In this document: in pieces, positions 44,693-55,259 of the stretch
How the letters are laid out: each line of letters opens with the position of its first letter
Numbering within the stretch: the first letter of the stretch is position 1
From: Polaribacter sp. IC073
GTDB taxonomy: Bacteria; Bacteroidota; Bacteroidia; Flavobacteriales; Flavobacteriaceae
Length of the DNA: 64,000 nucleotides
NCBI RefSeq assembly: GCF_007997075.1
Contig: NZ_VORS01000004.1
Span: 62,001 to 126,000 of the forward strand
Reading direction: 5' to 3'
Program-made: the position numbers and the translations under genes
Notes under the pieces: model-generated
Told to the model about the DNA's origin: nothing
The model's database searches: none
The model's input: only the letters and a program-made list of their open reading frames with translations

Positions 44693-44956
44693 CGAAGAAT
44701 TATATGAAAAAAAGCGGTTAAAAGCTTTAGTAATTAAACTGATTTTTTAATGAAAAAGAATACGGGTATATTTATAAACTACCAAACAGTCCAGCTTTAA
44801 AATGTTCCCAATCAGAAATAATAATTTTAGTGATATAGCATGAAACTCACAAAATAAATATTCTTAATCTCAATTCATTTTCTTTTTTTTTGAACGTGTT
44901 TTGTTTTTTAGTTTTGAAGTCATAGCAATAATTTTACTGTGAATATATAGAGTCAT

Positions 44957-46177
44957 TTATAAACTCATTAAAAACCAAATACTAAATCCAATTAAAAAAA
45001 GAATACCAACAATACTTAAAATTCTTAAATATATTCCTGGTCTGTGTTCTTTCGGAGTGTGTTTTCCTGTAATTAATTTATAGTTTAAAATAGCATAAAA
45101 AGGTGCCGTTAAGAAAGATAAAATAGTTGCTACTTTAACCAAGAAGCCCATATTGTCCATAAAATATTGTAAGATTAAAAACGTACCAATAAATAGGAAA
45201 ATAATCCAAAACCAATAACCGTATTTTAACTCTTTATTAAATAATAATTTTGTAGTTCTATTCATTGCTCTTGGTGAAGCATCTAATGCAGTTATTGTGG
45301 TACTAAACATTGTTGTAAAAGCTGCAATAGCGATAAAAATATATGAAAACTCTCCTAGATTTTTGGTGTACAAATCAATTAACTGATTTGCAAAAATACC
45401 TGCTTTATTAGAAAAGTTTTCACCAGACTTATACATTACCAAAGCGCCTAATAATAAAAAACACATTCCTAAGAAAAGCGCACTAATATAACCTACATTA
45501 AAATCGAATATGGCAGCTGTTCTTTGCGTTTTTAGAACAGTCGTTTTATCTTTCTCTACAGACCAAATAGAGTGCCAGATAGAAATATCTAAAGGTGCTG
45601 GCATCCAACCTAAAAAGGCAATCAAGAAAGTTAATTCTACCGTACCTGAAGGAATAATTTGAGTTACATCAAAAACGTCTTTTGTGCTAAATAGCGCCAT
45701 ACTTACGGCTACAATTGTACTAATTGTTAGAATTACAATAATGTATTTCATTAAATTATCTAACAATTTATACTTACCAATCACTAAGAAAATTAGACTA
45801 ATTCCCATCAAAATAGTCGCCCATAAAACTAAATCGTTGGTGAAACCAAAAAGTTGTGATGCTAAACCAGCAGTAACAATCGTAACCGCAGCTTGTATGG
45901 TAAACATAGTTGCAAAATTGAGAATATAATATACAATTAAAACTCCTTTGCCTAATTTTTTGTAACCGTCTAATAATGTTTCTCCAGTTGCTGCCGCATA
46001 TCGTGGACCAAATTGAAAAAAAGGATATTTAAATAAATGAACTAATAACAGTGCCCAAATTAATCCGAAACCAAAATCGGCACCCGCTCTAGTAGATTGT
46101 ACTAAATGTGAAACGCCAATTGCTGCTCCTGCAAATAATAAACCCGGACCTAAAGATTGTAAGAAAGATTTTCTCAT
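44957..46177 (-). CDS. Nramp-family transporter with non-canonical metal site
   Basis: The 406-residue protein has about eleven membrane segments and the LeuT-type start GPGLLFAGAAIGVSHLVQSTRAGADFG. In canonical Nramp metal carriers this region holds DPGN; here residues 21-24 are GVSH. The TM6 MPH motif is replaced by MPAP (192-195). Mn/Fe coordination by the usual Asp, Asn and Met/His set is therefore missing, and substrate may be Mg, another ion or an organic solute. It starts 2 bases after an ECF sigma gene, in a four-gene minus-strand run. Confidence 0.85.
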   Translation of the reverse strand: MRKSFLQSLGPGLLFAGAAIGVSHLVQSTRAGADFGFGLIWALLLVHLFKYPFFQFGPRYAAATGETLLDGYKKLGKGVLIVYYILNFATMFTIQAAVTIVTAGLASQLFGFTNDLVLWATILMGISLIFLVIGKYKLLDNLMKYIIVILTISTIVAVSMALFSTKDVFDVTQIIPSGTVELTFLIAFLGWMPAPLDISIWHSIWSVEKDKTTVLKTQRTAAIFDFNVGYISALFLGMCFLLLGALVMYKSGENFSNKAGIFANQLIDLYTKNLGEFSYIFIAIAAFTTMFSTTITALDASPRAMNRTTKLLFNKELKYGYWFWIIFLFIGTFLILQYFMDNMGFLVKVATILSFLTAPFYAILNYKLITGKHTPKEHRPGIYLRILSIVGILFLIGFSIWFLMSL

Positions 46178-46179
46178 AA

Positions 46180-46743
46180 CTAAGTCCTCTTAATGATCTC
46201 TGCCAATAGCTTTTTAGCACGTAAAAGTTTCACTTTTACATTGTTCATCGGTTCGTTAATTTGGGTAGAAATTTCTTTGTAACTCAATTCTTGAAAGTAC
46301 CTTAAATGAATAACTTCTTGGTATTTAGGCTTTAATTGTTTGATATCTCTTAACAATTTTGCTAAATTTTGTTCTCTAATTATTTTGTCTTCGGGTGTTG
46401 GGTTTTCATCAATCACTAAATAGACCTTTTCTTCTTGTTCTTTGGATGTTTCTGTAAAGATTGATGCATTTTTTTTCCGAAGTAAATCAATATGAATATT
46501 CTTAGAAATAGTAATTAACCATGTTTTAAAAACATACTTTTCATCGAAGGTCTTTATTTTGTCAAAAGCTTTAGAAAATGTTTGAATGGTAATATCTTCT
46601 GCATCATTCTCGCTTTTTGTACGTTTTAACTGATAATTATAAACATCTGGCCAAAAGAAATCCAATAAGAAACGAAAAGCAGATTGGTCTCCGTTTTTTG
46701 CTTTTAGGATGTATACAGCAAGATTTTTATTATTTACTTCCAA
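46180..46743 (-). CDS. ECF-type RNA polymerase sigma factor
   Basis: The 187-residue protein has region 2 (DAEDITIQTFSKAFDKI, FKTWLITISKNIHIDLLR) and region 4 (LKPKYQEVIHLRYFQELSYKEISTQI...NNVKVKLLRAKK). It lacks an adjacent anti-sigma gene. It overlaps the end of the glycosyltransferase gene by 10 bases and is 2 bases from the Nramp-like gene, so it is cotranslated with both. Its regulon is unknown. Confidence 0.9.
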   Translation of the reverse strand: MEVNNKNLAVYILKAKNGDQSAFRFLLDFFWPDVYNYQLKRTKSENDAEDITIQTFSKAFDKIKTFDEKYVFKTWLITISKNIHIDLLRKKNASIFTETSKEQEEKVYLVIDENPTPEDKIIREQNLAKLLRDIKQLKPKYQEVIHLRYFQELSYKEISTQINEPMNNVKVKLLRAKKLLAEIIKRT

Positions 46744-47837
46744 TGATTTGGTTTTGAAATCAAATTAGTCATAAATATACTAAATTGAAATAATATTAAA
46801 CAAATTTCTAGAAAAGGTAGAAAATAAATGACTTGAGGTTCATTTAATTTTTTCGAAGAAAAACCTACCACTATATATTGTACGAGGTAATAAGTTAGTA
46901 TAATTGGTAAAATAATTTCCCAAGGATAAAAGAAAAAAAGAATAGCAGTAGAAATTAATAAAAATACTTTAGAGAAAAAAAATAATCCTAAGAAAAATTG
47001 ATGCTTCTTTTTATAATAATGTGCCGTAGAAATATGACGTCTTTTTTGTTGAAACCACTCGTTTAAAGAATTTGGGGCTTCAGATTCTGTAAAACTATTT
47101 TCAGAAATACAAATTTGTGTATTTTCTTTATTAGCAGCATCTTGTATGAATAAATCATCATCGCCAGATCTAATTTTTATATGCTTTATAAAACCATTTA
47201 CAGTAAAAAAAGCTGTTTTAGCATATGCAAGATTTCTGCCTACACCCATGTATGGCGATCCTAGTTTTGCGTAACTAAAATATTGAATTGCAGTTAATAA
47301 AGTCTCAAAACGAACAAAAATATTTATAAAGTCTTTGGTCTTTTTATATTTTCCGTAGCCTAAAACAATTGTTTTTTTGGTACTAAAATTCTGAGTCATT
47401 GCAGTAATCCATTCTTTGGAAACAGGTTTGCAATCTGCATCTGTAAAAAGCAAATGCTCATTTTTTGCAGCTTTAATACCTAAAGTAAGTGCGTATTTTT
47501 TATTTCCCCAAAAAGCCTCTGTATTTTCGACACTAATAATTTTAATATTAGCATTTTTTTCTTTGAAAGCTTCCATAACATCAGCAGTTTCATCAGAAGA
47601 AGCATCGTTAATTAAAACCACTTCATAGTTAGAATAATTTTGTTCTAAAATACTAGGTAAAAATTTCTGAAGATTTTTCGCTTCATTTTTGGCACAAATT
47701 ACAACAGAAATAGGCATTTCTTTAGAAGCTCTTTCCTTTTTTTTATCCTTAAATAAAAAAGAAGAAAAAGAAAGATAATACATCATTTGAATTGCTGCAG
47801 AAACTACAAAACTGTAGAAAAGTACAGATATTATCAT
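46734..47837 (-). CDS. Family 2 glycosyltransferase, membrane-bound
   Basis: The 367-residue protein has an N-terminal membrane helix, a GT2 domain and C-terminal membrane helices (from about 275). The GT2 domain shows SVVICAKNEAKNLQKFLPSI, VVLINDASSDETADV, the DxD-type TDADCKP at about 132-138, and QQKRRHIS, the QxxRW-like acceptor motif. It probably adds a sugar to a lipid or exported polymer at the inner membrane. Donor and acceptor are unknown. It starts 12 bases after a small Cys-containing protein gene. Confidence 0.88.
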   Translation of the reverse strand: MIISVLFYSFVVSAAIQMMYYLSFSSFLFKDKKKERASKEMPISVVICAKNEAKNLQKFLPSILEQNYSNYEVVLINDASSDETADVMEAFKEKNANIKIISVENTEAFWGNKKYALTLGIKAAKNEHLLFTDADCKPVSKEWITAMTQNFSTKKTIVLGYGKYKKTKDFINIFVRFETLLTAIQYFSYAKLGSPYMGVGRNLAYAKTAFFTVNGFIKHIKIRSGDDDLFIQDAANKENTQICISENSFTESEAPNSLNEWFQQKRRHISTAHYYKKKHQFFLGLFFFSKVFLLISTAILFFFYPWEIILPIILTYYLVQYIVVGFSSKKLNEPQVIYFLPFLEICLILFQFSIFMTNLISKPNHWK

Positions 47838-47849
47838 TAAAAAATAGAA

Positions 47850-48053
47850 TTAGTTGTGTTCTGGTTCTGCACAGTCTTCATATTGTTCTGGCGTTTTACC
47901 ACAAAAACCACAAGATTCACCGCTCTTATTTAACATTGGGTTCTGGCTTGCACAAGTTCCTGCAAATTTACCATCTTTTTTTGCCCAAATTTTAATTGCA
48001 ATTCCTGCAACACCAAGTCCTAATAATACTAAAGTAATCAGTAATAGTTTCAT
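47850..48053 (-). CDS. Small membrane-anchored or secreted Cys-containing protein
   Basis: The 67-residue protein has an N-terminal hydrophobic helix (residues 2-24, LLLITLVLLGLGVAGIAIKIW). The short outer part has four cysteines in GTCASQNPMLNKSGESCGFCGKTPEQYEDC. The CGFC pair looks like a metal or redox site. Similar small proteins are common in flavobacteria without known function. It heads the run with glycosyltransferase, sigma factor and Nramp-like carrier and has a promoter box upstream. Confidence 0.7.
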   Translation of the reverse strand: MKLLLITLVLLGLGVAGIAIKIWAKKDGKFAGTCASQNPMLNKSGESCGFCGKTPEQYEDCAEPEHN

Positions 48054-48070
48054 AAGTAATATTTGAATTG

Positions 48071-48078
48071 CAAAGATA
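48071..48078 (-). promoter_or_regulatory. -7 box for the 48053-44957 operon
   Basis: TATCTTTG on the minus strand, 17 bases before the ATG at 48053. Confidence 0.6.
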
Positions 48079-48201
48079 CAAAAACTAACTATTTTCTTCT
48101 GTTTATTAGCATTTATTGTATGTTTACTTTTACGAATAATAGGGTGGTTAAAGGCACAAAAACCTAGTAGGGAATTAAAAGTTGATTTAGGGAGGCTCTT
48201 T

Positions 48202-49212
48202 TTACTGAATCACGTTCACTTCAATTTCCAAAGAAATTCTAAAGTTATTAAAAACAGTTTCTTGTATTTTTTGTGCAAGTTGATAAATTTCTTCACCAGA
48301 AGCATTGCCATAATTCACTAAAACTAAGGCTTGTTTTTCATGCACACCAGCATCGCCAAAACGTTTGCCTTTAAAACCACTTTGCTCTACCAGCCAACCG
48401 GCAGGAACTTTAACTTCTATACTAGAAACTGGGTAATTAGGCATATTCGGATGCTCTTTTTGTAGTTCTAAAAACTGTTTTTTAGAAATTACAGGATTTT
48501 TAAAAAAACTACCACTGTTTCCAATTTCTTTAGGATCTGGTAATTTCGATTTCCGAATGGCAATAACTGCATCAGAAACATCTTTTAAAGTAGGTCTTGC
48601 AATATTTTTTGAAGTCAATTCTGTTTCAATTGCTCCGTAAGAAGTATTTAATTTGTGGTCTTTTTTCGTCAATTTAAAACCAACAGAAGTTAAGATTATT
48701 TTTGCTTTATGAGAATTTTTGAAAATTGAATTTCTGTATCCAAAGTTGCAATCTTTATTAGAAAAGGTAACCAATTTACCCGTTTTAATTTCTAAACCTT
48801 CTACTTTGGTAATTACATTTTTTACTTCAACACCATAAGCACCAATATTCTGAATAGGACACGTACCAACAGTACCCGGAATTAGAGATAAATTTTCAAT
48901 TCCGCCATAATTATTAGAAATACAATACAAGACAAACTCGTGCCAATTCTCGCCAGCATTTACTGTTAGATAAACAGCATTGTCATCTTCTCTATCAATA
49001 GAAATACCTTTTATATCTATGTGAATAACCAATGTTTCAATATCTTTTGTAAGTAACATATTACTTCCGCCAGAGACTAAAAAAAAGTTTTTTTCCGTTT
49101 TTAAAAGTTGTTGTAATTCATAAACGGAAGTCACAGTAATAAAACGTTTGGCAATCACAGAGATGCCAAACGTATTATAGTTTTTTAAAGGTATATTTTG
49201 TTGAATTTTCAA
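48202..49212 (-). CDS. murB: UDP-N-acetylenolpyruvoylglucosamine reductase
   Basis: MurB reduces UDP-GlcNAc-enolpyruvate to UDP-MurNAc with NADPH and FAD in peptidoglycan synthesis. The 336-residue protein has the FAD segment LVSGGSNML, IPGTVGTCPIQNIGAYGVEV, the catalytic Ser in NSGSFFKNP, and GWLVEQSGFKGKRFGDAGVHEKQALVLVN, which marks the type I form as in E. coli. Its start directly follows the stop of the aminotransferase gene, so the two are coupled. Confidence 0.97.
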   Translation of the reverse strand: MKIQQNIPLKNYNTFGISVIAKRFITVTSVYELQQLLKTEKNFFLVSGGSNMLLTKDIETLVIHIDIKGISIDREDDNAVYLTVNAGENWHEFVLYCISNNYGGIENLSLIPGTVGTCPIQNIGAYGVEVKNVITKVEGLEIKTGKLVTFSNKDCNFGYRNSIFKNSHKAKIILTSVGFKLTKKDHKLNTSYGAIETELTSKNIARPTLKDVSDAVIAIRKSKLPDPKEIGNSGSFFKNPVISKKQFLELQKEHPNMPNYPVSSIEVKVPAGWLVEQSGFKGKRFGDAGVHEKQALVLVNYGNASGEEIYQLAQKIQETVFNNFRISLEIEVNVIQ

Positions 49213-50403
49213 TTAATGAGAATATTGTTTTAATGCTTCTCCTAAAATTTCTACAGATCTAATTAAATCAGCTTTGTTTAAAACATACGCCATTCTAATT
49301 TGGTTTTTTCCTTCTCCTGGAGTAGAGTAAAATCCGCTTGCAGGAGCAACCATTACTGTTTCGTTATTTACATTAAAATCTTCTAAAAGCCATTGTGCAA
49401 AATGGTCTGAATCTTTTACTGGCAATTCTGCAACACAATAAAAAGCACCTTTTGGTTTGGCAACTTTTACACCGTCAATTTTTTCTAATTCAGCAATTAA
49501 CGTATTTCTTCTTGCAACATATTCTTTTTTTACATCATCAAAATAAGATTGTGGCGTATCTAAAGCAGCTTCACTTGCAATTAATGCGTACGTTGGCGGA
49601 CTTAATCTTGCTTGTGCAAATTTAATAGCCGTTTTAATAAATTCTTGATTTTTAGAAACAATACAACCAATTCTTGCACCACACATGCTGTAACGTTTAG
49701 AAACAGAATCAATTACAATCGCATTATTATCTAAACCTTCTAAAGATAAAACAGACGTGTGTTTTAAACCATCGTAAGTAAATTCTCTGTATACTTCATC
49801 AGCAATTAAAAATAAATCGTGTTTTAAAACAATCTTTTTCAATTTTTCTATTTCTTCTTCAGAATATAAATAACCAGTTGGGTTACCAGGATTACAAATT
49901 AAAATTGCTTTGGTTTTAGAAGTAATTAATTTTTCAAATTCTTCTATTTTTGGCAACGCAAAGTTATTTTCAATCTTAGAAATTACAGGAACTACGGTTA
50001 CACCAGAAGCTGTAGAAAAACCATTGTAATTTGCGTAAAATGGTTCTGGAATAATAATTTCATCTCCCGGATCTGTAATACTACCAATAGTAAATAATAA
50101 AGCTTCAGAACCACCAGTTGTTGCAATAATATTATTTGCAGTAACAGGTATATTGTTCTTTACATAGTACTTCGCTAACTTCGTTCTGTATTCTTCAGAA
50201 CCTTCCGAACGAGCATAAGAAAGTGTTTCTATAGTATTATTTTTTACAGCATCTAAAGCAACTTGAGGTGTTTTAATATCTGGTTGCCCAATATTCAAAT
50301 GAAAAACTTTAACTCCTCTTTTCTTTGCATCTTCTGCATATGGCACCAATTTTCTAATTGGCGATTCTGGCATTTGTATTCCTTTTCTAGATATTGAAGG
50401 CAT
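49213..50403 (-). CDS. Class I PLP-dependent aminotransferase (aspartate aminotransferase-like)
   Basis: The 396-residue protein has family motifs: LNIGQPDIKTP, the substrate loop YARSEGSEEYRTKLA, ATTGGSEALLF, ICNPGNPTGYLYS, ADEVYREF and the PLP-binding Lys236 in SVSKRYSMCGARIG. It transfers amino groups between amino acids and 2-oxo acids; aspartate is the most likely substrate. The gene is directly followed by murB. Confidence 0.92.
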   Translation of the reverse strand: MPSISRKGIQMPESPIRKLVPYAEDAKKRGVKVFHLNIGQPDIKTPQVALDAVKNNTIETLSYARSEGSEEYRTKLAKYYVKNNIPVTANNIIATTGGSEALLFTIGSITDPGDEIIIPEPFYANYNGFSTASGVTVVPVISKIENNFALPKIEEFEKLITSKTKAILICNPGNPTGYLYSEEEIEKLKKIVLKHDLFLIADEVYREFTYDGLKHTSVLSLEGLDNNAIVIDSVSKRYSMCGARIGCIVSKNQEFIKTAIKFAQARLSPPTYALIASEAALDTPQSYFDDVKKEYVARRNTLIAELEKIDGVKVAKPKGAFYCVAELPVKDSDHFAQWLLEDFNVNNETVMVAPASGFYSTPGEGKNQIRMAYVLNKADLIRSVEILGEALKQYSH

Positions 50404-50560
50404 AATATTGTTTTTTGTAAAATTTATCTCTGCAAATTTGCAAAATATATTCTACAACATCCATCATTTTATTGAAACTTTAACTGTTAATTTTTAAATA
50501 AAAAAGAATTTCTACTAATTTTTTTTTTGTATTTTTAGAAACATCAGAAAAATAATCGAC

Positions 50561-51901
50561 TTGTATAAAAAAAGTTTTTTCCTATTTCTACTTATATTTA
50601 CTGTAATATTTAACAGTAATTCTCAAAACGGATTCCGTTTTAAAGATAAAACGGAAAGCAGACAAAAAGTTTCTTTTAGGTTGATACATAATTTAATTGT
50701 TATTCCTTTAGAAATTAATGGCAGCACACTTTCCTTTATTTTAGACACTGGCGTTCATAAAACGGTTATTTTTAATCTTTCTGAAAATGATAGCATCAAC
50801 TTTTTAAATTCTGAAAAAATAAATTTAAGAGGTCTTGGTGGTGGTGCACCTGTGGCTGCAATAATAGCTAGAAATAATAAGATGACTGTTAAAGGTTTGG
50901 TAGGAGCTAATGAAACCATCTACGTAATTCTAAAAGATTTTTTCGATTTGTCGAGTAAAATAGGAACTACCATCCATGGAATTATTGGCTATGATTTACT
51001 AAAAAATTTCATTGTCAAAATTAATTACAAGAGCAAAAAATTAATTTTTTACAAGCCTGATACTTATACCTATAAAAAATGTAGAAAATGTGAAGTTTTA
51101 CCCATTCAGTTTTATCGGAATAAACCATTTGTAGATATTAAGGTGCAATTAGATACTATTGGTACGAAATTCACAAACGTAAAAATGTTAGTAGATTCTG
51201 GAGGGAGCGACGCAATTTGGCTTTTTGAAAATTCGAAGTTAGAAATTAAAACACCCAAAAGGTATTTTAATGATATTTTAGGAGAAGGTTTAAGCGGTAC
51301 TATTTTTGGAAATCGAAGTAGAATTCCGAAGCTTAAAATAGGAAACTTTGAGATAGAAAAACCAACAGCTTCTTTTTTAGACTCACTTTCTACACTAAAC
51401 GCAAGAAAACTAAAAAACAGAAATGGCAGTATCGGTGGTAATATTCTAAAAAGATTTATTGTTTGGGTAGATTACCCAAACAAAAAAATAACTCTTAAGA
51501 AAAACGGCTCTTTCAAATCGGGTTTTAATTACAACATGAGTGGTTTAGATATTGTTTATAATGGCAAACAATTAATAAAGGTAGCAACTACTAAATTAGC
51601 ATCAGATGCGTATTCTAATTCATTAGACGCAAAAAACACCGTTTCTCTTGTGAGTAGTTTTGTTTATAAATTTAAATCGACCTATATAATTAAAGGGGTT
51701 GTTAAAAATTCTGTAGCAGACAAAGCAGGTTTAAAAGCAGGAGATCTTATTTTAGCAATTAATAGAGAACCAGCACACAGTTATACTTTAAATGACATTA
51801 TTTTAAAACTACAAGAAAAAGAAAATAAAAAAATACGAATTAAAGTAGCAAGAGAAGGTGTTACAATGACCCTTCAGTTTCGTTTAGAAAAAAGAATTTA
51901 A
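50561..51901 (+). CDS. Exported retropepsin-like aspartyl protease with PDZ domain
   Basis: The 446-residue protein has a signal peptide (1-21), two aspartyl-protease half sites LSFILDTGVHKTVIF (Asp about 63) and KMLVDSGGSDAIWLF (Asp about 212), and a C-terminal PDZ domain (about 375-440: VKNSVADKAGLKAGDLILAINREPA). This layout is common in Bacteroidetes. It probably cuts or binds peptides in the periplasm. The start is a TTG (50561), since the next in-frame ATG lies past the signal peptide. Its stop overlaps the convergent DUF1573 gene. Confidence 0.88.
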   Translation: MYKKSFFLFLLIFTVIFNSNSQNGFRFKDKTESRQKVSFRLIHNLIVIPLEINGSTLSFILDTGVHKTVIFNLSENDSINFLNSEKINLRGLGGGAPVAAIIARNNKMTVKGLVGANETIYVILKDFFDLSSKIGTTIHGIIGYDLLKNFIVKINYKSKKLIFYKPDTYTYKKCRKCEVLPIQFYRNKPFVDIKVQLDTIGTKFTNVKMLVDSGGSDAIWLFENSKLEIKTPKRYFNDILGEGLSGTIFGNRSRIPKLKIGNFEIEKPTASFLDSLSTLNARKLKNRNGSIGGNILKRFIVWVDYPNKKITLKKNGSFKSGFNYNMSGLDIVYNGKQLIKVATTKLASDAYSNSLDAKNTVSLVSSFVYKFKSTYIIKGVVKNSVADKAGLKAGDLILAINREPAHSYTLNDIILKLQEKENKKIRIKVAREGVTMTLQFRLEKRI

Positions 51902-52302
51902 TTATTTAAAAGCATGCTCTTTTCTTTTTCAAAAAGTTTTTCTTTTGTGATATAACCTCTAATTTTTAAAATTTTTCTTGCAGATTTAGCATTTGAAAGA
52001 ATTGTAATTTGTTTAGAAAAACCACCAATTATATTTGTGTTGTAGGCCACTTTTATTTTTCCTTTTTCCCCAGGCATAATCGGTTTTTCTGGTTTTTCAG
52101 GAACGGTACAACCACAAGAAGATTGTATGTTTTTTATAAGTAAAGGAGCATCACCAATGTTTATAAAAACAAAAGTTCTTTCTCCATTAGTACCTTTATT
52201 TATTTTTCCATAATCAATTGTTTCCTTTTCAAATTTAAATTCTTGTGAATTCATAGAAAAAGTAATAAAAAGTAGGCCTAAAAATATTCCGAATGCTTTC
52301 AT
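51898..52302 (-). CDS. DUF1573 domain protein, exported
   Basis: The 134-residue protein has a signal peptide (1-19, FSMNSQ). The DUF1573 Ig-like domain contains DYGKINKGTNGERTFVFINIGDAPLLI, QSSCGCTVPE (conserved Cys pair) and GKIKVAYNTNIIGGFSKQITILSNA. These HYDIN-like domains are frequent in Bacteroidetes outer proteins; function is unknown. It converges on the aspartyl protease gene with a 4-base overlap. Confidence 0.88.
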   Translation of the reverse strand: MKAFGIFLGLLFITFSMNSQEFKFEKETIDYGKINKGTNGERTFVFINIGDAPLLIKNIQSSCGCTVPEKPEKPIMPGEKGKIKVAYNTNIIGGFSKQITILSNAKSARKILKIRGYITKEKLFEKEKSMLLNN

Positions 52303-52387
52303 AATACATGTTATAGAATGTGAAATTAAGACTAATAATTTGTTTTAAAAAATCAACTACTAATTTTCACTACAAAATAGAGTTTTG

Positions 52388-52395
52388 TATTTTTG
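52388..52395 (+). promoter_or_regulatory. -7 box for valS
   Basis: TATTTTTG, 30 bases before the valS ATG at 52426. An in-frame TTG (52393) within the box explains why a longer start is wrong. Confidence 0.6.
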
Positions 52396-52425
52396 CGAAC
52401 GATATCTCAAAAACGATTCCAAAGT

Positions 52426-55062
52426 ATGACAATTCCATCTAAATATGATGCAAGCCAAGTAGAAGACAAATGGTATGACTACTGGATGAAAAATAATTAT
52501 TTTCATTCGACGCCAGATGATAGAGAACCTTATACAATTGTAATTCCACCTCCAAATGTAACAGGAGTTTTGCATATGGGGCATATGTTGAATAATACAA
52601 TTCAAGATGTGTTAATTAGACGTGCACGTTTATTAGGTAAAAATGCGTGTTGGGTTCCGGGTACAGATCATGCATCTATTGCTACCGAAGCAAAAGTTGT
52701 AGCCAAGTTAAAGGAACAAGGAATTAGTAAAAACGATTTAACACGTGAAGAGTTTTTACAACATGCATTTGATTGGAAAGATGAATATGGGGGTAAAATT
52801 CTAGAACAATTAAAAAAGTTAGGAGCTTCTTGCGATTGGGAAAGAACTGCGTTTACAATGGACCCAGAAATGTCTGAATCTGTAATTAAGGTTTTTGTAG
52901 ATTTATACAACAAAGGTTTAATTTATAGAGGTTACAGAATGGTAAACTGGGATCCTGAAGCTAAAACGACACTTTCTGATGAAGAAGTAATTCATGAAGA
53001 AAGACAAGGAAACCTATATTACTTAAAATATAAAATTGAAGGATCTGAGGATACGTTAACCATTGCAACGACAAGACCTGAAACTATTTTTGGCGATACT
53101 GCTATTTGTATCAATCCAAATGATGAACGTTTTACGCATTTAAAAGGCAAGAAAGCAATTGTGCCGCTTTGTGGTAGAATTATCCCTATTATAGAAGATG
53201 AGTACGTTGATGTAGAATTTGGTACAGGTTGTTTAAAAGTTACGCCTGCGCACGATGAAAATGATAAAAATTTAGGAGATAAGCACAAACTAGAAGTTAT
53301 TGATATTTTTAATGATGATGCTTCTTTAAATTCCTTCGGATTGCATTATCAAGGGAAAGATAGATTTGTAGTTCGTACAGAAATTAGCAAAGAATTAGAA
53401 GAAAAGGGCTTTTTAGTAAAGACAGAAGTTCATACAAACAAAGTAGGAACCTCAGAAAGAACAAAAGCGGTTATAGAACCTAGATTGTCAGATCAATGGT
53501 TTTTAAAGATGAAAGATTTAGCAAAGCCTGCAATTGATGCAGTTTTAGGCGAAGATGCAGAAATCAATTTATATCCAAAGAAATTCGAAAATACCTACCG
53601 TCATTGGATGGAGAATGTGCGTGATTGGAATATTTCTCGTCAGCTTTGGTGGGGACAACAAATTCCTGCATACTTCTACGGAGACGGAAAAGAAGATTTT
53701 GTAGTTGCAGAAAATATTGATGATGCTGTAGTTCTTGCTCAAGAAAAAACAAAAAACACTGCACTTTCGGCATCAGACCTTACACAAGATGAAGATGCAT
53801 TAGATACTTGGTTTTCTTCTTGGTTGTGGCCAATGTCTGTTTTCGACGGAATTAGAAATCCAGAAAACGAAGAAATTAAATACTATTACCCAACTAACGA
53901 TTTAGTTACCGGACCAGATATTTTGTTTTTCTGGGTAGCAAGAATGATTGTTGCAGGATATGAATATAAAGGCGAAAAACCTTTTAATAATGTGTATTTA
54001 ACGGGTTTGGTTAGAGACAAACAAAGACGTAAAATGTCTAAATCTTTAGGGAATTCGCCAGATGCCTTAAAATTAATTGACGATTATGGAGCAGATGGCG
54101 TACGAGTTGGATTGTTGCTAAGTTCAGCAGCCGGAAACGACTTAATGTTTGAAGAAGACTTATGCCAGCAAGGAAAAGGGTTTGCAAATAAAATTTGGAA
54201 TGCTTTCCGTTTGATAAAAGGTTGGGAAGTAGATGTTACTTTGCCACAACCAGAAACTTCTAAAAGTGGTTTGGTTTGGTATGAAGCAAAGTTTCAAAAA
54301 ACGTTGGCAGAAATAGAAGATCATTTCTCTAAGTATCGTTTGTCTGATGCTTTAATGGCAATTTATAAATTAATAAATGATGATTTTTCATCTTGGTTAT
54401 TAGAGATTGTAAAACCTGCATATCAACAACCAATAGATAAAAGAACTTTTGATGCAATTATTGAAGTTTTAGAAAATAACTTAAAAGTATTGCATCCGTT
54501 CATGCCGTTTTTAACGGAAGATATTTGGCAATATATAGCAGATAGAACGCCAGAAGAAGCCCTAATTATTGCAAAATATCCAGTGATTAAAGATTTTGAT
54601 GCAAAAATTATTGAAGATTTTGAATTCGCAACCGGAGTTGTGTCAGGAATAAGAACCATCAGAAAAGATAAAAACATTTCTTTTAAAGATGCTGTAGAAT
54701 TATTTGTAATTGATAATGATAAGAGTTCTAAAGAATTTGATGCTGTTATTCAAAAATTAACAAATACATCAATTATAAACTACGTTATAGAAAAAGTAGA
54801 AGGAGCTTCATTTAGAGTGAAGTCTAATGAATATTTTGTACCTATTTCTATAGAAAATATTGATGTAGAAGCAGAAATTAAAAAATTAGAAGCAGAATTA
54901 AAAAGAGCAGAAGGTTTCTTATTCGGCATTACAAAAAAGTTGTCTAATGAACGTTTTGTGTCTAATGCACCAGAACAAGTAATTGTAATAGAACGTAAAA
55001 AAGAAGCAGATACTGTTGCTAAGATAGAAACGATTAAAAGTAGTTTGAATTCACTACAATAA
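52426..55062 (+). CDS. valS: Valyl-tRNA synthetase
   Basis: This class I synthetase charges tRNA-Val and edits mischarged Thr. From the ATG at 52426 the protein has 878 residues. It shows [15 protein letters not shown] (HIGH), [15 protein letters not shown] and [17 protein letters not shown] of the editing domain, [12 protein letters not shown], the [12 protein letters not shown] signature, an anticodon-binding domain, and a C-terminal coiled-coil arm ([15 protein letters not shown]...) that binds tRNA. A perfect hairpin follows. Confidence 0.98.
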   Translation: MTIPSKYDASQVEDKWYDYWMKNNYFHSTPDDREPYTIVIPPPNVTGVLHMGHMLNNTIQDVLIRRARLLGKNACWVPGTDHASIATEAKVVAKLKEQGISKNDLTREEFLQHAFDWKDEYGGKILEQLKKLGASCDWERTAFTMDPEMSESVIKVFVDLYNKGLIYRGYRMVNWDPEAKTTLSDEEVIHEERQGNLYYLKYKIEGSEDTLTIATTRPETIFGDTAICINPNDERFTHLKGKKAIVPLCGRIIPIIEDEYVDVEFGTGCLKVTPAHDENDKNLGDKHKLEVIDIFNDDASLNSFGLHYQGKDRFVVRTEISKELEEKGFLVKTEVHTNKVGTSERTKAVIEPRLSDQWFLKMKDLAKPAIDAVLGEDAEINLYPKKFENTYRHWMENVRDWNISRQLWWGQQIPAYFYGDGKEDFVVAENIDDAVVLAQEKTKNTALSASDLTQDEDALDTWFSSWLWPMSVFDGIRNPENEEIKYYYPTNDLVTGPDILFFWVARMIVAGYEYKGEKPFNNVYLTGLVRDKQRRKMSKSLGNSPDALKLIDDYGADGVRVGLLLSSAAGNDLMFEEDLCQQGKGFANKIWNAFRLIKGWEVDVTLPQPETSKSGLVWYEAKFQKTLAEIEDHFSKYRLSDALMAIYKLINDDFSSWLLEIVKPAYQQPIDKRTFDAIIEVLENNLKVLHPFMPFLTEDIWQYIADRTPEEALIIAKYPVIKDFDAKIIEDFEFATGVVSGIRTIRKDKNISFKDAVELFVIDNDKSSKEFDAVIQKLTNTSIINYVIEKVEGASFRVKSNEYFVPISIENIDVEAEIKKLEAELKRAEGFLFGITKKLSNERFVSNAPEQVIVIERKKEADTVAKIETIKSSLNSLQ

Positions 55063-55088
55063 GTTTTTTTTAAATTGTTTTAGAAAGT

Positions 55089-55127
55089 AAAAGTCCATGA
55101 AAACTAGTTTTCATGGACTTTTTTATT
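55089..55127 (+). terminator. Terminator after valS
   Basis: Perfect arms AAGTCCATGAAAACT and AGTTTTCATGGACTT followed by T residues. Confidence 0.9.
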
Positions 55128-55259
55128 GCTCAATTTAAATTAAATAAAAAAACATCAATGTTTTTGTAGGGTTTTTTTGTGCTCAGTTGTTATAATTATA
55201 TAGTATAATTTAAGAACAAGGTAACCGTTTAATGGTTATGTAATTTAAACTAATTAATT

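Noticed and set aside
44870..44956. 28-codon basic minus-strand frame after the Nramp-like gene
   Set aside because: Only a Lys-rich short peptide, with no promoter or terminator; could be chance in AT-rich DNA.
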